Source of the DNA: an uncultured Tissierellia bacterium
GTDB taxonomy: Bacteria > Bacillota > Clostridia > Tissierellales > Peptoniphilaceae
Assembly: GCA_947253765.1 (NCBI GenBank)
Contig: CAMYAK010000002.1
Location: forward strand, 124,001 to 188,000
Reading direction: 5' to 3'
Length of the DNA stretch: 64,000 nucleotides
Shown: positions 54,084 through 63,314 of the stretch, one piece after another
Layout: every line of letters begins with the position of its first letter
Numbering within the stretch: position 1 is the first letter of the stretch
Notes under the pieces: model-generated
What the model saw: the letters and a program-made list of their open reading frames with translations, nothing else
What the model was told of the DNA's origin: nothing
Database searches by the model: none
Translations under genes and position numbers: made by a program

Positions 54084-55386
54084 TATAAGTCTCTCTTTCT
54101 TCTTTTATCTTATTCCCCGCCGAATAACCTGCCAGGTATCCTGTTGAGAAAGCAATCTGAAGATTATATCCTCCCGTAAACCCGTCAACATCAATTATTT
54201 CGCCACAGAAATATAGGTTTTTGCATATTTTAGATTCCATGCTTGAAGGATTGATCTCTTTCGTATCAATACCTCCCCTACTGATCACGGCTTGTCTGAA
54301 GCCCTCATCTCCATCATAGGACATTTTAAAATGCTTGAGCAGGTTTATAAACCTCTCCTCTTCGTCCTTTGTCATCTGGTTGAAGGGCTTGTAAGGCTCA
54401 AATCCTCCTCGGTTAATAAAGACATTAACTGCTGATTTCGGCAAAAATGAAGCAAAAAGGCTCTTTAAAATCCTATTTGGGGCCTGTTTTCTCTCACGTT
54501 GAAGTCGGTCTTCCAGCTGCTTGTGTGTCAAAGCCGGCTTCCAGTCAAGCTCAAGGCTCAATCCTTTAAGCTTTTCTTTATCTATTCCTGAAATATTTGC
54601 CGACATGGTAAGAACGCTTGGTCCTGAAATACCCTTTTCAGTAAAAATCAGGTCACCAAACTCAGACCATGTCTTTTTACCCAATTTAACTTTCAAGCTT
54701 ATATTCTTCAAGGAAAGGCCTGTCAAATCTTTAATATCACTGTCTTTTAGTACGAATCCGACTAATGACGGGGTCATCTCGATAATATTGTGTCCCAAAT
54801 TTTTTGCCCAAACCAAGCCGTCGCCCTTGGACCCTGTTGAAGGATATGATAGGCCGCCTGTAGCTATGATCAAACGTTTATAATAAAGTTTTTTATCGGG
54901 AAAAGACTTATTTTCCATTTCAGGTTCAAGGCGGAATATTCCGTTTTCAAGTTTGACACCGGCAATCTTACAATTCTTATATAGATTTACATTTTTAGTC
55001 AAAAGCACCTTCTCTAAGGTCTTGATAATATCTGATGAACGATCACTCTCCGGAAAAACACGCATACCTCTTTCAATCTTTAAAGGACAGGCGTTTGCTT
55101 TAAAAAAAGCCATAAGATCTTCGTTTGAAAAGCGTTTGAGGGCTGAAAAAAGGAACTTTGGGTTCCTTGCTATACCCTTCATGAAATCAGGCATTTTTAC
55201 GGCATTGGTGACGTTGCACCGGCCCTTTCCGGTTATGTATATTTTCTTCCCCAATTTTTCATTACCGTCGAAGAGGTCGACTTCAAAATAGTCGGAGGCT
55301 TTTATAGCTGCCATTGAGCCCGCGGCTCCCATCCCTATGATTGCCAATTCCCTTATCCGGTATGCCTTGTTACTTAGCTTTTCCAT
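54076..55386 (-). CDS. HI0933/YhiN family FAD-dependent oxidoreductase
   Basis: A 436-residue flavoprotein of the HI0933 family. It has the N-terminal dinucleotide-binding motif GMGAAGSMAAIKA, KKIYITGKGRCNVTN typical of this family, IIATGGLSYPSTGSKGDG, and the C-terminal LYFCGEIIDVDGFTGGYNLQIAFSTG, which is broken into its usual FAD contacts. Physiological substrate unknown; relatives include the bile-acid enzyme BaiN. The ATG at 55386 follows AGAGGA. It is coupled to cmk, a neighbourhood common in Clostridia. Confidence 0.88.
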   Translation of the reverse strand: MEKLSNKAYRIRELAIIGMGAAGSMAAIKASDYFEVDLFDGNEKLGKKIYITGKGRCNVTNAVKMPDFMKGIARNPKFLFSALKRFSNEDLMAFFKANACPLKIERGMRVFPESDRSSDIIKTLEKVLLTKNVNLYKNCKIAGVKLENGIFRLEPEMENKSFPDKKLYYKRLIIATGGLSYPSTGSKGDGLVWAKNLGHNIIEMTPSLVGFVLKDSDIKDLTGLSLKNISLKVKLGKKTWSEFGDLIFTEKGISGPSVLTMSANISGIDKEKLKGLSLELDWKPALTHKQLEDRLQRERKQAPNRILKSLFASFLPKSAVNVFINRGGFEPYKPFNQMTKDEEERFINLLKHFKMSYDGDEGFRQAVISRGGIDTKEINPSSMESKICKNLYFCGEIIDVDGFTGGYNLQIAFSTGYLAGYSAGNKIKEERETYND

Positions 55387-55414
55387 ATTCATCCTCTATT
55401 TTTTGAACAATTAT

Positions 55415-56158
55415 CTAATCAGTTAGTGATCTTATGTATTGGGACTCCAGGCCGGTGAGCTTTCTATATTTACCCACACCGATACCGTCCAGGTAGAGCC
55501 TGCCTATCCTGATCCTTACCAGTCTCTCCACTTTATAGCCGAGACAGGAGAACATCCTTCTTATCTCCCTTTTTTTGCCTTCATGAATAACAATCTTATA
55601 TTTTTTATTTGTAAATTCTTCGGGCCCCGGCCAATTTTCTATATGACCGCAAATCTCATCGTTAAATTCCTCAATCATATCAGCCTTGTAGTGGTCGTAC
55701 TTTCCTTGAACGCCTTTGAGGAGCTTTTTCATATCCTCTCGAGTAAGCTTCTTATCAAGGATAAGTAAGTACTCCTTCTCGACTGCTGAAGATGGGTGGA
55801 TGAGCGCATTGGCATCCCCACCAATATTTGTAATAAATATAAGGCCCTCGCTGTCAACATCAAGCCTTCCTGCAGCAAAGAGACCCAGATTCTTCGGCAA
55901 ATAATCATAAATGAATTTATTGGCATGGGGGTCCTTGTGGCTGACCATAACGCCATAGGGTTTATTAAATAGAAAACTTGAAGGTTCGATCAAGGCCAGG
56001 TCTTTGCCGTTGAAAGTAACCGAATCCCCTTCCTCAACCCTATATGACAAATCTTTTATAACCTTACCGTTGACCTTAATTTTACCTTCAAGAATATAGG
56101 CTTCCGACTTCCTCCTGGATGCCAAACCGCATGCAGCCAAATATCGGTTAATCCTCAC
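55415..56158 (-). CDS. rluB: 23S rRNA pseudouridine synthase RluB-type
   Basis: Modifies 23S rRNA at about position 2605. The 247-residue protein has an N-terminal S4 RNA-binding domain (RINRYLAACGLASRRKSEAYI) and the RsuA-family catalytic domain with the aspartate in AAGRLDVDSEGLIFITN, then HEGKKREIRRMF and RIRIGRLYLDGI. The GTG at 56158 gives the family start (M)RINRYL and has GAGG 5-7 bases upstream; a TTG at 56179 would add a run of basic residues. It overlaps the scpB stop by 11 bases. Confidence 0.93.
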   Translation of the reverse strand: MRINRYLAACGLASRRKSEAYILEGKIKVNGKVIKDLSYRVEEGDSVTFNGKDLALIEPSSFLFNKPYGVMVSHKDPHANKFIYDYLPKNLGLFAAGRLDVDSEGLIFITNIGGDANALIHPSSAVEKEYLLILDKKLTREDMKKLLKGVQGKYDHYKADMIEEFNDEICGHIENWPGPEEFTNKKYKIVIHEGKKREIRRMFSCLGYKVERLVRIRIGRLYLDGIGVGKYRKLTGLESQYIRSLTD

Positions 56159-56708
56159 TATCTTCCTCTTTTTCCGCAATTACACCCAGTTCCATTTCCA
56201 ATTTTTCCATGTCGGGCAATTCCTTTAGACTCTGCAAGTCAAAATCCTGTAAGAATTTTAATGATGTTTTATACAGGATGGGTCTGCCTATCTGGTCAAG
56301 TCTCCCGGCCTCCTCAATGAGTCCCCTGTTTAATAGGGTTTCTATGGGCGAAGTGGAATTAACTCCCCTTATCTGGTCAACTTCAAGCCTGGTGATCGGT
56401 TGCTTATAGGCAATGAGGGCCAAAGTCTCCATTGAGGAGTTGCTCAATCTGTTGGTTCTCTTGTTTTTGAAAAGCTTGGAAATATATTTATCGTGATCTT
56501 TTCTGGTTCCCAGCTGAAAGGAGTCGTCATAGGATCTTATTACCAGACCGCTCTCATTATGGACAAGCTCCTTCTCAAGCTCACCGACAAGCCTCCTGGC
56601 TTCAGCCTTGCCTATCTCCAGGATCTGTGCAATGTCTTCCAAAAATAGGGGTTGACCCCAAACAAACAGCAAAGCCTCGATTATAGCTTTCTTTTCCCTA
56701 TCACTCAT
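56148..56708 (-). CDS. scpB: Segregation and condensation protein B
   Basis: Dimeric partner of the SMC-ScpA condensin. The 186-residue protein has two winged-helix domains: IIEALLFVWGQPLFLEDIA at the start, then LSNSSMETLALIAYKQPITRLEVDQIRGVNST, which is the family hallmark, and a charged tail. It overlaps scpA by 8 bases and rluB by 11 bases. smc is elsewhere. Confidence 0.95.
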   Translation of the reverse strand: MSDREKKAIIEALLFVWGQPLFLEDIAQILEIGKAEARRLVGELEKELVHNESGLVIRSYDDSFQLGTRKDHDKYISKLFKNKRTNRLSNSSMETLALIAYKQPITRLEVDQIRGVNSTSPIETLLNRGLIEEAGRLDQIGRPILYKTSLKFLQDFDLQSLKELPDMEKLEMELGVIAEKEEDSED

Positions 56709-57447
56709 CTTTATCCCCCTTGAGCATCTTCTTATCTATTACTTTTATTGAGATTTCCTTTTCACCCATATTTTGACTTAACTTTACAGCTTTATTTTTA
56801 CTTAGTTCAAGTAGAGTTAAAAATGAGGCTATTGTTGCAGCTCTTGAAAATGGTAAAACCGAAAGGAGCTCTATAAAAGTGAACTTTTGCCCCTTTATCA
56901 ACTTCTCTTTTATCTTATTTGCAACAAGTTCCATGGGATATTCTTCGATATTAACGATTTTCTTATATTGGAACTTGGTATCTTCTTTTTTTGTCGTCTT
57001 GTTTATAAGATTCAGGACTAACCGGTGGAGGTCTTCAGCCTGACCGGTTATGACAATCTCCTCTTCCTGCCTATATTTTTCAGGATCTTCCCCAAGCTTG
57101 GTGTGGATCATAATTGCCTGGTCCCGGTATAAGGAAAGTTGTGATGCCAGCCACTTGCACCTCTGATACTCAACAAGTCGACGGATGAGTTCCTCCCTAT
57201 CAGGAATCTCTTCTTCCCTGGTACTATCCTTAATTAAAGTCGAGGCTTTCATCAGCACAAGAAGAGAGGCCATGCGGATAAAATCGCTAAGATCATCGAC
57301 GTTTATATCCAGCTCCTGCATGGCCTGCAAAAATTTTTCAGTTATTGATGATATTTCTATATCATAAATATCAACTTTTGAATCTCTTATCAGGTCAAGG
57401 AGCAAGTCCATAGGCCCTGTAAAAGCTCGACTTTCAATTTTAAACAC
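56701..57447 (-). CDS. scpA: Segregation and condensation protein A
   Basis: Kleisin that bridges SMC heads. The 248-residue protein has the N-terminal FTGPMDLLLDLIRDSKVDIYDI motif, MASLLVLMKASTLI, and a C-terminal winged helix (FIELLSVLPFSRAATIASFLTLLEL). The start is a GTG at 57447, with CGGAGG about 10 bases upstream. It follows the M50 protease gene, a common Clostridia order. Confidence 0.95.
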   Translation of the reverse strand: MFKIESRAFTGPMDLLLDLIRDSKVDIYDIEISSITEKFLQAMQELDINVDDLSDFIRMASLLVLMKASTLIKDSTREEEIPDREELIRRLVEYQRCKWLASQLSLYRDQAIMIHTKLGEDPEKYRQEEEIVITGQAEDLHRLVLNLINKTTKKEDTKFQYKKIVNIEEYPMELVANKIKEKLIKGQKFTFIELLSVLPFSRAATIASFLTLLELSKNKAVKLSQNMGEKEISIKVIDKKMLKGDKDE

Positions 57448-57487
57448 TAATAGAAGTCCTCCGTTAAATACTCATATAAACTCATTA

Positions 57488-58102
57488 TTAGCCCAAGATC
57501 CTGCTTATCTGATCGACCATAAAATTCAAAACCTCAATCCTGGCCCTTGTAATAATTGGAGTCAGGGCTCCGGTAAAGACCAGGCCTAATAGCAGATATT
57601 TACCATACTTTTCGTATGGGATAACCCTGTAAGAAAGTTCTTCCGGCAACAGTGAAAAAATAAGTTTTGACCCATCCAGGGGCGGAATGGGGATAAGATT
57701 AAATACCCCGAACGATACTCCATAGATTATTAAAAAATTAATAAAAATTCCTAAGAAAGACCCGTCGTCAATATTCCCTATTATTAAGATAAACAGGGCA
57801 ATAAAAGCCGATAGAAAATTCATGGCCACACCGGCGATTGATGTTGCAAAGATCCCCCACCTCTTATGGTTAAAGTTATTCGGATTTATGGGAACAGGTT
57901 TTGCCCAGCCAAATTTAAAGACTAACAAAGAAATCATCCCCATAGGGTCTATGTGGGCCAGTGGGTTAAGGCTTAGCCTTCCGGCATCCTTTGCAGTATG
58001 ATCTCCGTTTAAATAGGCAACAAAGCCGTGTGCCAATTCATGACTTATTATTGTATACAAAAGGGCCAGACCCATGGCTGAATAGAAAATCAGGTCATCC
58101 AT
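57488..58102 (-). CDS. Site-2 protease family (M50) membrane metalloprotease
   Basis: A 204-residue protein with four to six membrane helices, an HELAHGF zinc motif near residue 21, and NLIPIPPLDGSKL near residue 138 supplying the third metal ligand. It lacks a PDZ domain, unlike rseP, and belongs to the short YwhC/SpoIVFB-like group often found next to scpA. AAGGAGG precedes the ATG. Substrate unknown. A sporulation role is unlikely because no sporulation genes are near it. Confidence 0.9.
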   Translation of the reverse strand: MDDLIFYSAMGLALLYTIISHELAHGFVAYLNGDHTAKDAGRLSLNPLAHIDPMGMISLLVFKFGWAKPVPINPNNFNHKRWGIFATSIAGVAMNFLSAFIALFILIIGNIDDGSFLGIFINFLIIYGVSFGVFNLIPIPPLDGSKLIFSLLPEELSYRVIPYEKYGKYLLLGLVFTGALTPIITRARIEVLNFMVDQISRILG

Positions 58103-58107
58103 ATTTA

Positions 58108-58728
58108 TCAGGCCTCCTTTTTATTTTCAAACTCTTTTCTATTTTTTAACATTTCTTCTTTATTCGGTAAAAATAGCTCATGGTAGGCGTAGAGAATGCC
58201 TATTACTGTTTTAGCGTCGTTGATTTTAAAATTCAATATATCCTTGTATAAGTCCTCAACCGGAATTTCAAGGACGTCTAAAAATTCAGTCTCATCCAGG
58301 TCCATTTCCGAATGAACCAAGCCCTCTGCCACAAATATTGAAAGCTTCTCATTGCTGCAACCGGGTGAAGAATAGGCATCTAGTAGATAGGTAAGCTTGC
58401 CCGGTTTGAACTTTATTTCTTCCTGGAGTTCTCTCTCGGCCGCTTCCTGAGGGGTTTCGCCCGGATCTACAAGACCTGCCGGTATCTCAACAATAGTTTC
58501 GTCTATGGCCACCCTGTATTGTCTAACCATATACATAGTGCCTCTCTCGGTCATAGCTATTATTCCAACTCCCCGAGGGTGCAAAGCAATCTCCCTTTTT
58601 GCATACTTCATATTCGGGAGTTCAACCGTATCCAATTTTAAAGTTAAAATCTTGCCTTCATATATAGTTTCCGATTTTACCGTGGTCTCTTTATAATCCT
58701 TAAAAAGCGATTCACCGTTTTCGGTCAT
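58108..58728 (-). CDS. Nudix hydrolase, ADP-ribose pyrophosphatase type
   Basis: Likely splits ADP-ribose or a similar nucleoside diphosphate sugar. The 206-residue protein has YRVAIDETIVEIPAGLVDPGE and the Nudix box G-x5-E-x7-REL-x-EE, in which the usual final Gly is Lys (EEIKF). Catalytic glutamates are intact. GCSNEKLSIFVAEGL after the box is typical of the NudF group. The ATG at 58728 has AAAGGA just upstream; an ATG overlapping the recN stop lacks a binding site. The gene lies between recN and the M50 gene. Confidence 0.88.
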   Translation of the reverse strand: MTENGESLFKDYKETTVKSETIYEGKILTLKLDTVELPNMKYAKREIALHPRGVGIIAMTERGTMYMVRQYRVAIDETIVEIPAGLVDPGETPQEAAERELQEEIKFKPGKLTYLLDAYSSPGCSNEKLSIFVAEGLVHSEMDLDETEFLDVLEIPVEDLYKDILNFKINDAKTVIGILYAYHELFLPNKEEMLKNRKEFENKKEA

Positions 58729-58754
58729 AGTGTTTCCTTTCATAAACTTGCCCA

Positions 58755-60473
58755 TTATTTTTTGGAAAATTGGTCCTTAATAGCCTGTGCCTGGTCCAAC
58801 ATCTGCTCAGCACTTTTTCTTGTAATATCGGTAAGCTTAGCTCCTCCGATAAGTCTTGCCTGCTCCTCTATTCTTCCTGTTCTGTCCAATTCATTTATCC
58901 TTGAGTATGACTTGCCCCCAAGAACTTCCTTATGAATTTTCATATGTCGGTCAGCCATAGCAGCTATTTGCGGAAGGTGGCTTATGACTATCAGTTGGCG
59001 CTTATGAGAAAGGCCGGCCATCTTTTCTGAAACCTTTTGTGCAGTTCGCCCGCTTATCCCGCTGTCTATTTCATCGAAAATGAGGCTACCCTGCCGGCCT
59101 ATCTCGGAACAGAGTATTGTGAAGGCCAACATAAATCTGGACATTTCACCTCCACTTGCCACCAGGCTAAGGGACTGTGCTTTTTCGCCCTCGTTGGTGG
59201 AAATAAGAAAGTCGATCCTGTCCTGACCCTTGGGGCCTATTTTAACTTCTTCAAAATTAACTGAAAAGCTTATGTGCTTTATAGCCATATCCTTGAGCTC
59301 TTCCTCTATCCTTGACTCAAAGGATCTTGCCGCCTCTTTTCTTAAACGGCTGAGATCATCTGCCGATTTTTGCATTTTAAATTTATTTTGCTCGGCCTGT
59401 TCCAAAAGTCCGTCCCTAATTTCGTTTAGGTGGTTTAGTTTTTCAAGCTTTTCCGTTGCTCGGTCTCTAAATTCAAGAATCTCTTTGAAACTCGACCCGT
59501 ATTTTCTCTTCAAGGATTGTATGGTCTTAAAAATGTCGTCAATTTCATCTATTCTTTCGGGATCTATTATAATTGACGACCTGTATGCTTCAAGCTCCTC
59601 TAAGACAAGTGCGGTTTCCCCCTCAACTTGCCAGGCAAGGTCTCTTGCTTTTTCAAGGTTGTCATCAGCTTGAAGTCCCATTAAATTGTTCTTCTCACAA
59701 AGCCTGTCAAGGGCTTGGGCGAGGCTATTAACAGCCCCTCTTATTGAATAATCTCTCCCTGATAATACCTGCAAGGCCTGGCCTGATTCTTCAAGTCTCT
59801 CTATAGCGGACTGCAGGCCCTTATATTCCTTATTTAGATCATCTTCGTCCAAATCCTCAAGGTCTGCACGGTTTATCTCATCGATTTGATATGTCAGAAG
59901 GTCCCTTTCCCGCTCTATTTCGTCAGGCTCAAGTTCCAACTCGTCCAAAGAAGCCTGTATATTTCTTTCATTATCCAGCAATTTCTTCAGGTCCTTCTTA
60001 AGGTCTTCAGCCCTTTGGCCAAGATATAGGTCCAGGAGGTCCCCATAACTGTCCCTTTTAGTCAGGATGCTTTGGGCGTTCTGAGCATGAATTGTCATGA
60101 GATTATCAGAAATACTTTCTAAAAACTTTTTAGTTACTGAGCGGTCATTTATCTTCTGGCGACTTCCTTTTAAACCGGTCCATCTTTTAATTATCAGCCT
60201 GCCCTCTTCGAGTTCAATCCCTTCATCTGCAAGAATCTTATTTAAATCTTCAGATCCCTTATCAATAAAGAAAACTCCCTCTACTAAAAGGTCCTTATTA
60301 GGATCCCTTATGACAGACCTGTCTAAATTAGAGCTCAATAGATAAGACAACGACTCCACAAACAAGCTTTTACCTGAGCCTGTTTCACCGGTTACAACAG
60401 TCTCTCCCTCACCGAACTCTATAGACCAGTCATCTATAAGGGCAAAGTTTTGAATGTGAAGTTCTTCAATCAT
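58755..60473 (-). CDS. recN: DNA repair protein RecN
   Basis: SMC-like protein acting in double-strand break repair. The 572-residue protein starts MIEELHIQNFALID, has Walker A in TGETGSGKS, two coiled-coil arms (about 150-360), the ABC signature in LVASGGEMSRFMLA, and Walker B in LIFDEIDSGISG. The ATG at 60473 shares its A with the argR stop codon, so the two genes overlap by one base. No LexA box is seen near it, and it would depend on the upstream transcript. Confidence 0.96.
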   Translation of the reverse strand: MIEELHIQNFALIDDWSIEFGEGETVVTGETGSGKSLFVESLSYLLSSNLDRSVIRDPNKDLLVEGVFFIDKGSEDLNKILADEGIELEEGRLIIKRWTGLKGSRQKINDRSVTKKFLESISDNLMTIHAQNAQSILTKRDSYGDLLDLYLGQRAEDLKKDLKKLLDNERNIQASLDELELEPDEIERERDLLTYQIDEINRADLEDLDEDDLNKEYKGLQSAIERLEESGQALQVLSGRDYSIRGAVNSLAQALDRLCEKNNLMGLQADDNLEKARDLAWQVEGETALVLEELEAYRSSIIIDPERIDEIDDIFKTIQSLKRKYGSSFKEILEFRDRATEKLEKLNHLNEIRDGLLEQAEQNKFKMQKSADDLSRLRKEAARSFESRIEEELKDMAIKHISFSVNFEEVKIGPKGQDRIDFLISTNEGEKAQSLSLVASGGEMSRFMLAFTILCSEIGRQGSLIFDEIDSGISGRTAQKVSEKMAGLSHKRQLIVISHLPQIAAMADRHMKIHKEVLGGKSYSRINELDRTGRIEEQARLIGGAKLTDITRKSAEQMLDQAQAIKDQFSKK

Positions 60474-60925
60474 TATTTTAAAAGCTCCCAAATATCTTCA
60501 ACCGTCTGATCAAGTTTTGCTGTATCTTCAACTGCAATAAATATTGTGTCAACGCCTGTGACTATGCCAACTATATTTGATAATTTTGCATTGGTTATTG
60601 CTATTCCGCAAACAGCCGCACAGTAGAGAACTGTCTGGACAATGACCATGTTTCCGTTGTGATGAACGGATAATATTGATGAGGTCAATATTCTTTTCAG
60701 TCTTTCATTCAATGAGTCCTGAATGGTATCCAAAACTGTGTACTTATATTCGCCATCTGCAGATTGGATTTTTGTAATCCTGAGCTCCTTAATATCTCTT
60801 GAAATTGTAGCCTGTGTGGCTTTTACGCCCTTTTCCCTCAAGAGTTCGGCCAACTCTTCCTGAGTCTCAACTTTCTGTTCCTCGATAATATTGAGGATTA
60901 AACGCTGACGGTTATATTTTTTCAT
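60473..60925 (-). CDS. argR: ArgR/AhrC family regulator with altered effector pocket
   Basis: ArgR family proteins are hexameric arginine-dependent DNA binders. This 150-residue protein has an intact winged-helix DNA-binding domain (ELAELLREKG, ATISRDIKELRI) and a C-terminal trimerization/arginine domain. There, the GTIAGDDT motif of typical members reads GIVTGVDT, and the PGNAQ-like helix start reads LYCAA. Of seven positions that contact arginine in Escherichia coli ArgR, about five are changed. The gene sits between ispA and recN, the conserved place of ahrC in Bacillota. It is probably still a DNA-binding regulator, but its signal may not be arginine. Confidence 0.88.
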   Translation of the reverse strand: MKKYNRQRLILNIIEEQKVETQEELAELLREKGVKATQATISRDIKELRITKIQSADGEYKYTVLDTIQDSLNERLKRILTSSILSVHHNGNMVIVQTVLYCAAVCGIAITNAKLSNIVGIVTGVDTIFIAVEDTAKLDQTVEDIWELLK

Positions 60926-60942
60926 TTTTATCTCCTTATATT

Positions 60943-61890
60943 TTAATGACTTCTGCCAATAAGTTCCTTAGCCAACGCGATTAAAACTTCTTTATTATCC
61001 AAATCTTTTATATAATCCAAGGCTTTGTCAGTGAGGCCTTTTACAGTGTCCCCTTCACCGGCTTGCTCCAATGTATTATATAAAGTTACCTTACCTGATT
61101 TTTTATCTTCCTCCCCATCCAGCTCATCATCTCTGAGTTGGAAGGCCATTCCTATGTTAAAAGCAAATGATGTGATCCGTCTTAAAACTTCTGTATCGGC
61201 ACCTGCAAGTCTTGCCCCAATCCTTGCAGCCGCCATGAAGAGGGCACAAGTTTTTTTCTCAACCATCATTTTTATAAGTTGGTTTGATACAAGGATATCC
61301 TCCGTTATGTCCATTGCCTGTCCGCCAATCATTCCGCATATTCCTGCCAATTTTGAAAGGTCAACCAAGGCATCCAGGCCTTTTCCGATATCCTCATCGG
61401 ACATGTTTTTTATAGCGTCTGAGGAAATCTCATAGCTTAAATTTAGCAGGCCGTCACCGGCAATTATAGCCATATCCTCACCATATTTTATATGGCATGT
61501 GGGTCTCCCCCTCCTAAGCCCATCATTGTCCAGGGCAGGCAGATCATCGTGAATTAGCGAATAAGAATGTATAAATTCCAGACTAATTGCGAATTTAATC
61601 AAGGACATATTTTTTAGGATATCCCTGCCGCCGGCAGCCATATAGGATGATGCCGCTAAAAGGGGCCTGATTCTTTTACCCCCGCTTGACGAGTATTGCA
61701 TTGCCTTTAAAAGATTAATCCTGTTTTGGGGTATTCGACTTTCCTTGTAATCCTTATCAAGGCATCCGGTATCTGGTGAGTAGCACAGGGGCCACTTATG
61801 ATTTAATTCGTCAAAAGTCTTGGAGATTTCTTTTTCAAAAAGTTGTAACCAGGATTTAAGACAATCTTGATCCCGGGCAAATTCACTCAT
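60943..61890 (-). CDS. ispA: Farnesyl/geranyl diphosphate synthase
   Basis: Builds C15 isoprenoid diphosphate from C5 units, feeding uppS. The protein is about 315 residues. It has GGKRIRPLL, the first aspartate-rich motif in HDDLPALDNDGLRRGRP, and the second in FQLRDDELDGEED. GMIGGQAMD is also conserved. The chosen ATG at 61890 gives 6-base spacing from GGGG; the adjacent ATG at 61893 is nearly equal. It overlaps the xseB stop. In many Bacillota dxs and a tlyA-type gene follow ispA, but here argR comes next. Confidence 0.94.
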   Translation of the reverse strand: MSEFARDQDCLKSWLQLFEKEISKTFDELNHKWPLCYSPDTGCLDKDYKESRIPQNRINLLKAMQYSSSGGKRIRPLLAASSYMAAGGRDILKNMSLIKFAISLEFIHSYSLIHDDLPALDNDGLRRGRPTCHIKYGEDMAIIAGDGLLNLSYEISSDAIKNMSDEDIGKGLDALVDLSKLAGICGMIGGQAMDITEDILVSNQLIKMMVEKKTCALFMAAARIGARLAGADTEVLRRITSFAFNIGMAFQLRDDELDGEEDKKSGKVTLYNTLEQAGEGDTVKGLTDKALDYIKDLDNKEVLIALAKELIGRSH

Positions 61891-62101
61891 CATCTTCCCC
61901 TTCTTCATTGAGGTATCCTGAGTTTTTCGAAAGATTTTTAATTGTCAGTTCCGCCCGGTCCAACCTGTCTTCCAATTCTTCAGCAAGCTCTTTAGCTTCT
62001 TTGTATAATTTAAGATTTTCCTCCAGGCCGGTATTTTCTTTCATAAGGGCGGCTATTTCTTCTAGTCTTTTCAATCCCTTTTCAAAATTATCTTGGCTCA
62101 T
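61883..62101 (-). CDS. xseB: Exodeoxyribonuclease VII small subunit
   Basis: Helical small subunit that wraps around XseA. It is 72 residues, the normal size, beginning MSQDNFEKGLKRLEEIAALM and containing the paired LKLYKEAKELAEEL helix, with an acidic tail. It overlaps xseA by 14 bases and ispA by a few bases. Standard context. Confidence 0.94.
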   Translation of the reverse strand: MSQDNFEKGLKRLEEIAALMKENTGLEENLKLYKEAKELAEELEDRLDRAELTIKNLSKNSGYLNEEGEDDE

Positions 62102-63314
62102 TCTTCACCTTTTCTTCTACTTTAATTTTATAGAAATATGAACTTGTCTTAAGATCATAAAGCTTTCCGACCTCAAGTCCGGCTTCTTTCAGAATCTTAT
62201 TGTTATCACTATCATAAATTGACCACTCGGGCCCAACTTCTTCTTTAGTTTTTATATTAGTGATATTTTTTTCAAAATCTCTTTCAATTGCTTTGATGTA
62301 AAATTTTAAGCGGTTTCTTTGCTTAAAGATATTCCCCTGTAAAGATTCTCTCGTCTCATCAAAAACCCTTTTGAGACTTTCCCTTTTACCTGATATTTTA
62401 AAGAGGGGATGCCCCTGACTTATGGTCCTTGTCAGCCTATGGGCTCTTAACCTCATAGAATCAATCTGCATTTTTACAGTCCCGAACATGGATTCTACTC
62501 GCTCATCTATGTACATCTTGATTTGATTCATATCGGGACTTGCCAGTATAGCGGCTTCTGTAGGGGTTGAGGCTCTTGCGTCTGCAGCCAGATCGCATAG
62601 GCTGTTATCTACCTGGTGGCCTATTGCGGATATAACCGGGAGACTGCAGTTTGCAACCGCCCTTACCAGAGACTCATCATTAAATGTTGACAAGTCCCGG
62701 TCCGATCCGCCACCCCTTGCTATGACAATAAGATCAACTTGGTTTTTATAATTGATCTCAGTGAATTCAAGGGCCTCACGAATTTTATCAGCAGCATATA
62801 CACCTTGAACCGGAGCGGAAATAAAAATTATCTCCAATATTGGCCATCTCTTCTTTATCTCATTGCTGAAGTCGTGGATTACCGCTCCATAACCCGATGA
62901 AATAAAAACAAGCTTTGATGGGAACTTGGGTAAAGGTTTTTTTCGGCTAAGGTCAAATAGGCCTTCTTTTTCAAGACGCTTTTTTAACTCATAAAGCTCT
63001 ATAAGCTCCTTGCTTTTTCCCCCGTCAACAATCCGTGAAACCTTAATCTGGTAACGTCCCCCGGCCTTATATAGGATCATTGAACCTTCAATAGTTACTT
63101 TTCTTCCATCTTCTACGGATTCCCTGTCAAAGTCAGGGTCGAAGCTTACGCAATGGATTAAACCGCCCTCATCTATAAGATCAAAGTATAAATATCGGCT
63201 CTTGCTGACATTTACAATCTGTCCCTCTATTTTTATACTTTGCAGAATTGGGTCTGTTAATATGGTCCTCTCAAGATAAGCGCATAACTCGGAAACCTTA
63301 ATGGCCCTTCTCAT
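62088..63314 (-). CDS. xseA: Exodeoxyribonuclease VII large subunit
   Basis: Catalytic subunit of the single-strand exonuclease ExoVII. The 408-residue protein has an N-terminal OB fold (about 1-100), then the catalytic domain with ISSGYGAVIHDF, VIARGGGSDRDLSTFNDE, SAIGHQVDNSLCDLAADARASTPTEAA, and a helical C-terminal part that binds XseB. It overlaps nusB by 4 bases. All catalytic motifs are present. Confidence 0.96.
   Translation of the reverse strand: MRRAIKVSELCAYLERTILTDPILQSIKIEGQIVNVSKSRYLYFDLIDEGGLIHCVSFDPDFDRESVEDGRKVTIEGSMILYKAGGRYQIKVSRIVDGGKSKELIELYELKKRLEKEGLFDLSRKKPLPKFPSKLVFISSGYGAVIHDFSNEIKKRWPILEIIFISAPVQGVYAADKIREALEFTEINYKNQVDLIVIARGGGSDRDLSTFNDESLVRAVANCSLPVISAIGHQVDNSLCDLAADARASTPTEAAILASPDMNQIKMYIDERVESMFGTVKMQIDSMRLRAHRLTRTISQGHPLFKISGKRESLKRVFDETRESLQGNIFKQRNRLKFYIKAIERDFEKNITNIKTKEEVGPEWSIYDSDNNKILKEAGLEVGKLYDLKTSSYFYKIKVEEKVKNEPR

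Noticed and set aside
54521..54883. Long open frames on the opposite strand of real genes (here over the flavoprotein gene)
   Set aside because: They have no ribosome binding sites, resemble no family, and lie opposite clearly conserved proteins.
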